NCBI RefSeq assembly: GCF_003076475.1
Contig: NZ_CP020919.1
Location: 1,612,001-1,676,000 of the forward strand
Direction of reading: 5' to 3'
Length of the DNA stretch: 64,000 bases
Origin: Flavobacterium kingsejongi
GTDB taxonomy: Bacteria; Bacteroidota; Bacteroidia; Flavobacteriales; Flavobacteriaceae
Below the pieces are notes generated by a model. It did not search any database and was not told the origin of the DNA. It was given only the letters and a program-made list of their open reading frames with translations. The position numbers and the translations under genes are program-made. Below are positions 51,119 to 58,923 of this stretch, one piece after another. Numbering within the stretch: position 1 is the stretch's first letter; every line of letters starts with the position of its first letter.

Positions 51119-53143
51119 TTAATAAATTGATACGTAATCCATTTTATCGGATTCATCACTTTCAAAAACGGCATTGCTGATTTTCTTTTGATAATCTCCA
51201 ATGCCGTAATTTTCTTCTTGCGGTTTTGAAGCCTGTTTTATTTTTGCTTTCTGCTTTCTACTACTTTCTATCCCTTTAAGCCCTGGACTACGCAGTCCGT
51301 AATCTTCCGCCAGGCGGTCATGATCTGCCAGTAATTCGTCCATTTCGTTCCTGGTGTTAATTCTGATCGCTTTATTTTCGGCATTTACTTTTCTTGTAAA
51401 TTCTGCTTCCCAGTCTTCCTGCTCCTGTGCATTTCGATGTATGACCGTTTTCGGTTCTGCCTCCGCTACACGTCTAAGGCCTAAAGGCGTTTGCTCGTAT
51501 AAGTGTATTAGTGTCATATCGGACGGATCAAACTTTACAATGAACTTTTTATCTATATTTTTGTGTAACCACTCTTGGTCAGGCATGTTATTTTTCATTA
51601 CCATGAAATCGTACTTAATCTTTTTCTCAGTGAACGAAATACCGTAGGCATTGGCTGTAACTGGTTTTTCCCTGGTGATCCAAAACATATCTACCATATC
51701 CCAAATGGAAACTTCCGGCGTGGCTGGGTTCTGACTGTTTAAATACATTTCTAATCGTGAAACCCCTGTTTTTGGATGCGGCGCAGCGTTCCATTGTTCC
51801 CGGCGTTGTTTGTACACTTGTTTCACCTCGTCGAGGGATGGAAGGTTTTTAACATTGTCCAGGATAAATTCCATATTTGCCCGCGATTCCAGCTTTTTGG
51901 TGGTAATATTCATCCCAGTAAAAAACCAGTCTCTTTTCAAGTATTCCGCCTGGAATCTTCCGAACGCGTTTTCAATTGTTTTAGACTTACCGTTGTAAGG
52001 CTGCGTTTTATTGGTAATTCTTGAAATCTTACTTAAAAAGCTTGATGCCTCTAACTTACCGTGGCCGCCCTGGTTGTCAAACTTGATTTCGTATGGCTTG
52101 TGGCCTGCCGTTTGTAAAGCCATTTTAAAGGCAAAATACTGGGCTTCGTAATCTTCTGTTTGGCTAATGTGGTAACCAACAAAAACCTCACTGTAAGTGT
52201 CGAAAACCTCGTAAACCTGGCACGTTTTCATTTTTCCGTTTTCCAAATAGTAGTAATTCAACTTTGTACCATCTGAGTACCATAGAGAATCGCGCATACT
52301 TGGTAATTTGGTTGAATGCTGATAGGTGTACTTTTCTTTTGCTTTCAATTCCCCGTATCGGTACCCATACCAAAGGGCTTCTATTTTCGGGTCTTGGAGA
52401 AAATTCCGCAGGGATAGTTCCGTTTTTAGCGTCGGCCAGTCTAAACCGGTAGCATGTTCGTTGTAATCCCTCAGTAATTGTGCGAAACTTGCGCATTTCC
52501 TTACTCTATCACTCCAGCGGGCTAAAACCCAGCTTTTTGCCACGTCGGCCAGCTTTTCGGTGTTTTTGTTGCAAAATCCTTTATGTATCAGGCTCACATA
52601 CCCCTCAGCGTTGTAAATCTTGTAACGATCCTGCAATCGTCTTTCATTTGCTGGCAAAGAATGCGGCCACGTGTGGCGAGGTAATTCCTGTACAATTGTT
52701 GTGATCTTTTCCCAGGGTTTCACTTTCGAACCTAATGCCTTTCGTTTGCTCATTGTCGATTCCAAAATCGTTTTAATGGCATTTAGTACTTCGGCGTTGG
52801 CGATATACTCTTTTATACTCTTGTCAGGCAGTGGGTCGTTACTGTCAAGCGTATAGTTGTTAAAGAAGTCGACCGCGTTTTGATCAGTTTTAAGGTAGTC
52901 ACTAAAATGTATGTGCTTTGCTCTTTCCGTTGGATCGCCAGCCAGGGCGATGATCTTTTCTTTTATATCGGAGCGGATCGTTTCGTACTCTATCAGTGCG
53001 ACCCTTCCATTTCCCCCGCGCTGCAGCCTTTTAATTTGCCCCCTTAGTATTAGGCTATCAAAATTTGGCTTTGTTAATATACCTTCTTCTATCAGCCAGG
53101 CTGCCTGTACGCATAAAATGTTGTTGTTATAGTATTCGAACAT
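51119..53143 (-). CDS. MuA-like DDE transposase
   Basis: A 674-residue transposase. The N-terminal part has two DNA-binding-type regions (residues about 1-250). The rve-like core carries D290 in YSDGTKLN, D356 in KFDNQGGHG and E390 in ENAFGRF, with 34 positions between the last two, typical of DDE enzymes. A Mu-type beta-barrel (residues about 470-560) and a basic C-terminal tail follow. It would cut the phage ends and join them to target DNA. The gene appears intact, but one phage end seems to be missing, so the element should not move as a unit. Confidence 0.92.
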   Translation of the reverse strand: MFEYYNNNILCVQAAWLIEEGILTKPNFDSLILRGQIKRLQRGGNGRVALIEYETIRSDIKEKIIALAGDPTERAKHIHFSDYLKTDQNAVDFFNNYTLDSNDPLPDKSIKEYIANAEVLNAIKTILESTMSKRKALGSKVKPWEKITTIVQELPRHTWPHSLPANERRLQDRYKIYNAEGYVSLIHKGFCNKNTEKLADVAKSWVLARWSDRVRKCASFAQLLRDYNEHATGLDWPTLKTELSLRNFLQDPKIEALWYGYRYGELKAKEKYTYQHSTKLPSMRDSLWYSDGTKLNYYYLENGKMKTCQVYEVFDTYSEVFVGYHISQTEDYEAQYFAFKMALQTAGHKPYEIKFDNQGGHGKLEASSFLSKISRITNKTQPYNGKSKTIENAFGRFQAEYLKRDWFFTGMNITTKKLESRANMEFILDNVKNLPSLDEVKQVYKQRREQWNAAPHPKTGVSRLEMYLNSQNPATPEVSIWDMVDMFWITREKPVTANAYGISFTEKKIKYDFMVMKNNMPDQEWLHKNIDKKFIVKFDPSDMTLIHLYEQTPLGLRRVAEAEPKTVIHRNAQEQEDWEAEFTRKVNAENKAIRINTRNEMDELLADHDRLAEDYGLRSPGLKGIESSRKQKAKIKQASKPQEENYGIGDYQKKISNAVFESDESDKMDYVSIY

Positions 53144-53155
53144 TTTTTGGTTGTT

Positions 53156-53374
53156 TTAATTTTCATTTATGAACTTAGATATTATCGGTTGCATACCTTT
53201 TTGATACTGTTTGACACCCTCTTCATATTCTAATATTATTATTTCCGGCTTTTTACCTTTTCGTGAACCTCGTAAACATTTTCTAATGTAGTTTACAGTA
53301 ACGCTGTACTTAAATGCTAAGGCGTTGAGGATTTCCGTATTGTAATTGTTATTTTTTTGTGTTTCTTTGCTCAT
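53156..53374 (-). CDS. Small helix-turn-helix early regulator (Ner/Cro-like)
   Basis: A 72-residue protein. The segment ILNALAFKYSVTVNYIRKCLRG reads like a helix-turn-helix and is followed by a basic stretch (SRKGKKPEI). Its position, first in the leftward early operon and directly facing the repressor, is that of Ner in Mu. It ends 12 bases before the MuA-like gene. Repression of the early promoter is inferred from position. Confidence 0.65.
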   Translation of the reverse strand: MSKETQKNNNYNTEILNALAFKYSVTVNYIRKCLRGSRKGKKPEIIILEYEEGVKQYQKGMQPIISKFINEN

Positions 53375-53380
53375 AATTTA

Positions 53381-53450
53381 TGTCCTTTTGTACGGGACAA
53401 ATTTAGTATGAAATATTCATACTAAATATAAATAATATGAATTTTTCATG
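53381..53450. promoter_or_regulatory. Phage operator region between repressor and early genes
   Basis: A perfect AGTATGA-N5-TCATACT palindrome at 53405-53423 (extended arms 53402-53426), a degenerate copy TATGA-N5-TCATG at 53436-53450, and TGTCC-N9-GGACA at 53381-53399. On the minus strand TAAATTTG (53405-53398) gives a -7 box for the early operon directly next to the main operator. Confidence 0.82.
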
Positions 53451-53461
53451 CTTTTTTTTAT

Positions 53462-54277
53462 ATGGATAACGTAAAACATAGGTTTTTCAAGGCTTACGAC
53501 TACTTGAAAGAAATTGAAGCAGTAAAGAATTTGCAGGATTTTGGTGATAATATAGGCACCAACAAGGCTGGAATTAGTGATATTAAAGCTGACAGAAAGA
53601 AAATAAGTGTCGAAAATTTAATTAATCTAAATGAAAAGTTCCCGGTTATTAATATTGATTGGTTGATTACAGGCAAAGGGAGTATGATAATTTCATACTC
53701 CAAAAAAGACAATTCGTTATCGCATGTAAAAGAACCTGAGCCAATATATAATCACACACCAAACATTGTGACCGTCGATAACAGTGGAAAGGAAAATATA
53801 GTACTGGTTCCTGTAAAAGCTGCTGCTGGTTATTTGAATGGTTTTGGTGATCCGGAATTTATACAAAGCTTACCTACATATTCAATACCTAATATTCAGA
53901 ATGGGGTTTTTAGAATGTTTCAGGTTAATGGACATTCAATGTACCCAACCCTACACAGTGGGGCTTATGTGGTAGGCCAATTTGTAGAAAATTGGATAAA
54001 GGACATAAAGGACGATCGAGTTTTTATACTTGTGTCCAAAAATGAAGGTATAGTTATTAAGCGTTGTCTGAACCGTATTTCAAAGTATGGTACAATATAT
54101 TGTAAAAGTGACAATAGGCGCGAATACCCCAGTTTCGCTATGGCACCAAGTGAAATATTAGAAGTATGGGAGTTTAAAATGGCATTAACCTGGGAACTTT
54201 CCAATCCTGCTGATATATACGAGAGAATTAACGATTTAGAAGCCAAAGTTAATTTTTTAGAGAGTAGAAGTAAATAA
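53462..54277 (+). CDS. S24-family phage repressor (CI/LexA-like, self-cleaving)
   Basis: A 271-residue repressor. The N-terminal 60 residues form a HTH domain (GDNIGTNKAGISDIKADRKK, then INIDWLITGKGSM), a type common in Bacteroidota phage repressors. The C-terminal half is an S24 peptidase with S159 in NGHSMYPT and K200 in VIKRCLNR. A-G cleavage is likely at A122-G123 in VKAAAGYLNG. This indicates RecA-dependent, SOS-type induction, unlike Mu c. It is transcribed away from the early genes. A second perfect operator lies inside its coding region at 53681-53699. Confidence 0.88.
   Translation: MDNVKHRFFKAYDYLKEIEAVKNLQDFGDNIGTNKAGISDIKADRKKISVENLINLNEKFPVINIDWLITGKGSMIISYSKKDNSLSHVKEPEPIYNHTPNIVTVDNSGKENIVLVPVKAAAGYLNGFGDPEFIQSLPTYSIPNIQNGVFRMFQVNGHSMYPTLHSGAYVVGQFVENWIKDIKDDRVFILVSKNEGIVIKRCLNRISKYGTIYCKSDNRREYPSFAMAPSEILEVWEFKMALTWELSNPADIYERINDLEAKVNFLESRSK
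53679..53701. promoter_or_regulatory. Intragenic copy of the phage operator
   Basis: AGTATGA-TAATT-TCATACT at 53681-53699, extended by GG and CC, has the same 7-bp arms and 5-base spacer as the operator at 53405-53423, but lies about 220 bases into the repressor gene. Confidence 0.72.
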
Positions 54278-54330
54278 TATAATGCTAATAAACTAAATAA
54301 CAGGTGTTTAACAAAACATTGTCGATGCTT

Positions 54331-54720
54331 AGTAGGTACATAAGTAGGTACTTAAAGCCTAAAACACATCATTTATGATCTGTTTTAGGCTTTTTCTATA
54401 TCTTTTAAACTGTTAAATTGGTGTTTTTTGAATGCCCAACTGAATGCCCAACTGAATGCGCAACTCTATATTTCACATTTTAAAACCACTTTTCAAAGCA
54501 TAAAAAAGCCTCTGTAAAGAGGCATCAACAAACAAACCATACATACAGACCTTATATACTTTAAAACCCCTTAAAACGCTATTTTATCAGTGTTTTAAGG
54601 GGTTTTAACATGGGTTACATTGGCTCAATGGTAGTATTTAAACAGTACTGAACCTTTTTATAAATCTAAATGGTAGTATAATAGTAGTATATGGTAGTAT
54701 ATGTACAATTCATTATTTTT
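54331..54720. repeat. Repeat-rich terminal region of the Mu-like element
   Basis: No gene is seen in 54278-54897. In order: AGTAGGTACATA/AGTAGGTACTTA tandem 12-mers (54331-54354), a repressor terminator hairpin with arms GCCTAAAACA/TGTTTTAGGC (about 54357-54390), three 12-mers GAATGCCCAACT (54430-54465), a minus-strand terminator GCCTCT-GTAA-AGAGGC (54508-54523), a 17-bp perfect inverted repeat (54561-54577 with 54592-54608) and four or so TGGTAGTAT units (54629-54700). Confidence 0.7.
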
Positions 54721-54806
54721 TTGATTTTGACCTTTTTTATTGTCAAGTCCTTATTTTACTGGGTTTTTCGACCTTTTTTATTTAATGTCTTTTTGTACAA
54801 TTCATT
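54702..54806 (-). repeat. Putative transposase-binding repeats and left terminus of the Mu-like element
   Basis: GACCTTTTTTATT occurs at 54729-54741 and 54770-54782 (41 bases apart), and TGTACAATTCATT at 54702-54714 and 54794-54806. Read on the minus strand, TGTACA at 54799 followed by AATAAAAAAGGTC repeats has the look of a Mu/TnsB-type end. Confidence 0.55.
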
Positions 54807-54897
54807 TTATAGCCCTTAATCCGGGGACTGATGCCTTTGGATCTGGTGGGTTCTGTGAATCCGTAGCAGTGTGCTACGGATCCTGAACCTATTTTAT

Positions 54898-55998
54898 TTA
54901 CATCACTCCTTTTTGCTTCACAGAAAAGCTGTCAGCCTGCAATTCGAGCAGTTCGATGGCTTTTTTCTTTTTATAATTATGGAGTTCACGGTCTTCGGCA
55001 ATCTCGGCATATACGTTATCATAGATTCCGGCATCCGTTTTACGCAGCAGGTCGCGTTGGTAATTGTTTTGCTGTAAGTTGGTTTTGATGGCCATTTCGG
55101 CATCTTCCTGTTTGAAGTCATATTCTCCTTTTGGGGATAATAATTTGGCAATAATCGGAGACGTTTCAATAGCTAAAAAGAGGAGCATGATAAAAAGTGA
55201 AGGGAGTCGTGGCAATTTGTCCAACGCATTGATTCGCGCCATTAGCCCGTCGAATCCATCGATGATAGGCTGGGTTTCGGTTACTTTTTTATCCAGGTCT
55301 GCCTGTAAGGCCGTTGCTTTCTTTTCATTATCGGCAATCTTCGCCAGATTATTTTTACGCAGGGTATCCAGTTCCTGTAAGGCCAGGTTGTGCTTGGCAA
55401 TCTTCTCTTTAAAAACTGGCCCTTTCCCTAATTTGAATGTGCCTTTGGTTCCTTCTGCTTCCGCAATATAGGTTTCATACAGGGTATTGACTTCTTTTTC
55501 TTTTTTGGCAATAGCCGATTTTAGGCTGTCGGTGGAAGCTTTATTTTTATCGAGATCAGATTTGAAATAGTTGGCCACTTCTTTTTTATTGTTCAGTGCC
55601 ATAGCATTCTTTTCTTTCAATAAAACGGTATTGATTTCTTTTTGGAAAATCTTAATCTCCAGTGGTTTTGAAATTACGATAGCAATGATGACCGCCAGGG
55701 CAATACGGGGGGTAGCCTGAAGGAATTCGCTCCAGAAACTGTCTCTTTTTCGAATGGTGGATACGATAAACCGGTCAAGGTTAAAGATGAGTAATCCCCA
55801 GACGAGGCCAAATGCAATAGCGGGGTATACGCTGTCAAATACTGTAAAGAGGGCATAGGCAGCTGCAATAAATGCCATGACTGCAGTAAAAAATACAGTG
55901 GCGCCAATACCGGCGAATTTGGTCTGCTCGCCGTCGGAGCAGCCTTCCAGCAGCTTTTTGTCAGCTCCTGAACATAGGATGAAAAATTGTTGTAACAT
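54898..55998 (-). CDS. DUF4407 family membrane protein
   Basis: A 366-residue inner-membrane protein. Two helices lie near residues 29-80 (GATVFFTAVMAFIAAAYALF and FGLVWGLLIFNLDRFIV) and one near 95-110 (RIALAVIIAIVISKPLEIKI). A long coiled-coil periplasmic or cytoplasmic region (110-260) and another helix (LPSLFIMLLFLAIETSPII) follow. The arrangement FNLDRFIVSTIRK and SKPLEIKIFQKEI is typical of DUF4407. Function unknown. A short hairpin (ATCCGTAGC/GCTACGGAT, 54858-54880) follows its stop codon. Confidence 0.88.
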   Translation of the reverse strand: MLQQFFILCSGADKKLLEGCSDGEQTKFAGIGATVFFTAVMAFIAAAYALFTVFDSVYPAIAFGLVWGLLIFNLDRFIVSTIRKRDSFWSEFLQATPRIALAVIIAIVISKPLEIKIFQKEINTVLLKEKNAMALNNKKEVANYFKSDLDKNKASTDSLKSAIAKKEKEVNTLYETYIAEAEGTKGTFKLGKGPVFKEKIAKHNLALQELDTLRKNNLAKIADNEKKATALQADLDKKVTETQPIIDGFDGLMARINALDKLPRLPSLFIMLLFLAIETSPIIAKLLSPKGEYDFKQEDAEMAIKTNLQQNNYQRDLLRKTDAGIYDNVYAEIAEDRELHNYKKKKAIELLELQADSFSVKQKGVM

Positions 55999-56183
55999 GA
56001 TTGATGATTTTTGATTGATGATGATGGTACAAAAGTAACGCCAAATTTTCGATTATGGTATAAGCTACTGGAAACTTTTGTGTTAGGGATCGTAGCGGCA
56101 TCCTTTTTGGGCGGCTGAAGCATACGGAATATCCGTCCCAAAAGATACAGCGAAGTGCCCGGCCCGAAGGGAACACCATAAAA

Positions 56184-56210
56184 AAATCCGCCCTTTACAA
56201 GACGGATTTT
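56184..56210 (-). terminator. Terminator at the end of the BlaI-type operon
   Basis: On the minus strand AAATCCGTC and GCGGATTTTTT pair around a 9-base loop, directly after the TonB_C gene stop codon. Confidence 0.7.
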
Positions 56211-56230
56211 ATTGATATGACGGGGCTTTC

Positions 56231-56680
56231 TCAGGCTTTATTTTTAATCAGGATTGGCATGCTGTATTGTACACGAACCGGTTTTGTATTCAGTTCGCCA
56301 GGTTGCCATTTTGGGGATAACTTCATCGTTCGGATGGCTTCTTCGCCTGTGCCGTATCCGGGATCCTTCAATATTTCGTAATTGGAAAGGGTACCATCTG
56401 GTTCTACAATAAAGCGGATCATAACTTTCTCGGACATATTACCAGACATTTTGGGTACTTTATATGTTTTTCCGACGAAGGAATATAATCCATTGATGCC
56501 GCCCGGAAATTCAGGGGTTTTTGTCAGTTCACCGGGATCGTAAACGGTATCTTCCCAAGGCATAATACTGGGTTTTTTGGGTTTTCCCTGGGCCGAAAGT
56601 GGCGCGGACGTGAGTAACAGGCAGGCAGCACAACAAAAGGCAGCAGCTATTTTTTTTAGTAATTTGAAAGTTGTTTTCAT
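56231..56680 (-). CDS. Exported TonB C-terminal-domain protein
   Basis: A 149-residue protein with a signal peptide (TFKLLKKIAAAFCCAACLLLTSA) from the ATG at 56680. A TonB_C-like fold follows: TPEFPGGINGLYSFVGKTYKVP, MIRFIVEPDGTLSNYEILKDPGYGTGEEAIR and SPKWQPGELNTKPVRVQYSMPI. It lacks the proline-rich spacer of true TonB, so it is periplasmic rather than an energy transducer spanning the membrane. It closely resembles the C-terminal domain of the M56 protein upstream and probably arose by duplication. Confidence 0.8.
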   Translation of the reverse strand: MKTTFKLLKKIAAAFCCAACLLLTSAPLSAQGKPKKPSIMPWEDTVYDPGELTKTPEFPGGINGLYSFVGKTYKVPKMSGNMSEKVMIRFIVEPDGTLSNYEILKDPGYGTGEEAIRTMKLSPKWQPGELNTKPVRVQYSMPILIKNKA

Positions 56681-56784
56681 ATCGATTTTTTTTGATTTAT
56701 AAGATTGTAAAGCATAGGTATCGTATCGCAATGGAGGTTATTCCGTGAAGCAATCAGTTCAGTATGGCATTAAAATAATTTACA

Positions 56785-58527
56785 CTATGTTTTTGCTTTG
56801 ATGTTCACCATGATTGGCAGGCTGTAGCTCACTCGTACCGGAATTCCATTAGCTTGTGCAGGGATCCATTTTGGTGAAATAGAGAGCAGTCGCATAGCTT
56901 CTTCCCCGGTTCCATACCCAAGATCCCGGATGACTTCCGTATGCGAGAGGCTGCCGTCTTTTTCGACTATAAAAGTAATGATCACCCGACCGGTAATGTC
57001 TTTGTCGACGACCGGTGTTTTGAAATTTTGCTGGACAAACGTATAGAATTGTGCAATGCCACCCGGAAATTCCGGTTTCTGGGATAATGTATTATCGGTA
57101 TATACTTCCTCTCTTGAAGCATGATCCCGAACTGTAGTTTTGAGTGCTTCCGGAATTGCTTTATTCGGAGTATTGGCCGGCGCCTTTTCCGTTACTTTTT
57201 TTGTTTTGGTTTCCGGTTGTAAAGTCCATTCAAGGACTTTTGGATAGTGGTCTGCCGGATTGCTAAAGGCTTTTTCAAATCCTTTATGAGTGTAGAGTTG
57301 CAACTGAAAGGGTTGGGGGAACTTTTTGCTTCTTGCATTTTTATACACCGGGCTTACGCTATAAAATGCAATGTCTTCAGGTTTGTATTTTTGGAGTGTT
57401 GCGGTACTGGTATTTTGACTATCGATCCATAAGGCAAATTTCGCAGCATCCTGCCATTCCTTAAGTTGTGCAGCAGTAGGAGTTTTTTTGACCAATGGCG
57501 GCGGTGGTTTTGGGAGCCTGGCTTTTTCGGCTGTTGTTAACGCCCCATATTTTTTGGTTGTAAGTGTACCGTCTGCATTTTTAATTTTAAAGATCGTTTC
57601 TGCATAATATACTTCACTGGTCGGTGGAAGTGTAACCGGGTTTTCCTGAGGTGTTGCCTGTAGGCTGTTTTGACTTGCTACAGTTTCGCTACAGATGAAA
57701 AACACGAGTATAGCCATCAAAGGCAATACGATCGTTTGTTTGAAGAGGCGACGGGTCACCGGGGTATTTTTAGTCATCATGAGCAGTCTTTTTTTAGTTA
57801 CGGAGAAAGTAAGGGTACTGGCGAGGCTATAATTTTGTTTCCGTGCTGCTTTTTCGAGCAACAGATTTTGATAGTATGGAATGTCATCGTACGATTGTAT
57901 CACCTTATCATCGGCCAGGAATTCATGGTTGAGTTGTATTGCTTTTTTGTACAACAGGAGTAATGGGTTGAACCAAAAAACAGTTTTTAAGATTTCGATA
58001 AACAAAATATCAAAGGTGTGATGTTCCCGGGCATGGGTGAGTTCATGTGTATACAATACAGCTTCGATATCGCGGTTGTCATAATCCTGTTTGTTGATAA
58101 AGATATACTGCAGGAACGTATGAGGCAGTATTTTCTCTTCCAGTAAAATGAGTATGGCTCCCTGGTAATAGATTTTTGAGTTTTTCCTGATTCTCTGTCG
58201 AAATTTATACAAATTACGGATTAACCTTATCGTAAACAATAAAGTGACTAATGCATAAATGATGCCCACTGCAAGCAGTGCATAATTGGATTCATTAGCT
58301 GCAATAGTGATATCTCCTGATAGTGGAAGTATATTCGTCTCGGGCATTGCCTCAACGGTTTCGGTATACTGCGTTATAGTAATAAATGGAATGCCCATTG
58401 AAAATACAAGCGCAACTAACAGGAAAAAGCGATTAAAGCGGTGCATTTTTTCTTTTTCCAATACTAAGGAGTAGAGCAACAGCAATAGCCCCAGGGTAAG
58501 TGTAGATTTGAGTAGGAAGTCTGTCAT
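56785..58527 (-). CDS. M56 (BlaR1/MecR1) metallopeptidase fused to a TonB_C domain
   Basis: A 580-residue membrane-bound sensor peptidase. Helices lie at residues 4-22, 33-50, 81-103 and 272-286. The HELTH zinc motif is at residues 161-165 and a downstream glutamate, probably the third ligand, is in NHEFLADDKV (E202). The C-terminal region after about residue 300 is a variable stretch ending in a TonB_C domain (PEFPGGIAQFYTFVQQNF, VIITFIVEKDGSLSHTEVIRDLGYGTGEEAMR, residues about 475-578) in place of a beta-lactam-binding domain. It overlaps blaI by 4 bases. By analogy with BlaR1, it may cleave the repressor in response to an envelope signal. Confidence 0.9.
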   Translation of the reverse strand: MTDFLLKSTLTLGLLLLLYSLVLEKEKMHRFNRFFLLVALVFSMGIPFITITQYTETVEAMPETNILPLSGDITIAANESNYALLAVGIIYALVTLLFTIRLIRNLYKFRQRIRKNSKIYYQGAILILLEEKILPHTFLQYIFINKQDYDNRDIEAVLYTHELTHAREHHTFDILFIEILKTVFWFNPLLLLYKKAIQLNHEFLADDKVIQSYDDIPYYQNLLLEKAARKQNYSLASTLTFSVTKKRLLMMTKNTPVTRRLFKQTIVLPLMAILVFFICSETVASQNSLQATPQENPVTLPPTSEVYYAETIFKIKNADGTLTTKKYGALTTAEKARLPKPPPPLVKKTPTAAQLKEWQDAAKFALWIDSQNTSTATLQKYKPEDIAFYSVSPVYKNARSKKFPQPFQLQLYTHKGFEKAFSNPADHYPKVLEWTLQPETKTKKVTEKAPANTPNKAIPEALKTTVRDHASREEVYTDNTLSQKPEFPGGIAQFYTFVQQNFKTPVVDKDITGRVIITFIVEKDGSLSHTEVIRDLGYGTGEEAMRLLSISPKWIPAQANGIPVRVSYSLPIMVNIKAKT

Positions 58528-58898
58528 GCTTTCTTTTTTTGGAGTTGCCTGTCGATAATCTTTTGAAGTTCTTTCAGTTCTGCCTCTGTTAAATTGGTTT
58601 CGGTCGTAAAGAAAGAAGCGAACTGGGAAGCGGAATTATTAAAGAAATTTTTAATCAAACCGTTTACATGCCTGGAGAAGTAATCCGTTTTTTTGACCAA
58701 AGGATAGTATTCTCTCGAATTTCCATATTCTTTATAGGCAACAAATTTTTTATCAATCATGCGTTTCAGCAGTGTCGCTACTGTCGTATTTGCCGGTTTG
58801 GGATCAGGATAGGCTTCGAGCAGGTCTTTCATAAATGCTTTTTCGAGTTTCCAGAGGTGCTGCATTAATTGTTGTTCGGTTGCGGATAACTGCATCAT
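58524..58898 (-). CDS. BlaI/MecI/CopY-family repressor
   Basis: A 124-residue winged-helix repressor. The family pattern is plain: LSATEQQLMQHLWKLEKAFMKDLL, then ANTTVATLLKRMIDKKFVAYKEYGNSREYYPL, and a C-terminal dimerisation helix (TEAELKELQKIIDRQL). It is cleaved or released by an M56 peptidase in related systems. The start lies 25 bases after the MORN-repeat gene and the stop overlaps the M56 gene, so all share a transcript. A TACA-N2-TGTA site is present in front of the operon. Confidence 0.92.
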   Translation of the reverse strand: MMQLSATEQQLMQHLWKLEKAFMKDLLEAYPDPKPANTTVATLLKRMIDKKFVAYKEYGNSREYYPLVKKTDYFSRHVNGLIKNFFNNSASQFASFFTTETNLTEAELKELQKIIDRQLQKKKA

Positions 58899-58923
58899 AA
58901 TTTTATTTTAGCGTGTTGTTGTA

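Larger units (their letters stand above)
43627..54799 (-). mobile_element. Truncated Mu-like transposable prophage (early region only)
   Basis: Gene order from right to left: S24 repressor (divergent), small HTH protein, MuA, MuB, P-loop ATPase, DUF3164 protein, GemA-like protein, small Zn-type protein, DnaT-like protein, then cargo genes. This matches the early half of Mu-like phages of Bacteroidota. No Mor-type activator, lysis, head, terminase or tail gene is present, and the module ends at the IS21 right end. The repressor-side terminus is probably at the TGTACA at 54794-54799, next to GACCTTTTTTATT repeats. A boundary closer to the repressor cannot be excluded. Confidence 0.75.

Noticed and set aside
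54386..54515. NAQL-repeat reading frame after the repressor terminator
   Set aside because: No start codon and only about 42 codons; treated as a tandem repeat.
51119..54799. Tn7-like or CRISPR-associated transposon, because the end starts TGTACA
   Set aside because: No TnsA, TniQ or Cas gene is present, while an S24 repressor, DUF3164 and GemA-like genes indicate a Mu-like phage.
56785..58898. Beta-lactam resistance operon
   Set aside because: BlaI and M56 genes are present, but no beta-lactamase or PBP2a gene, and the sensor has a TonB_C domain instead of a penicillin-binding domain.
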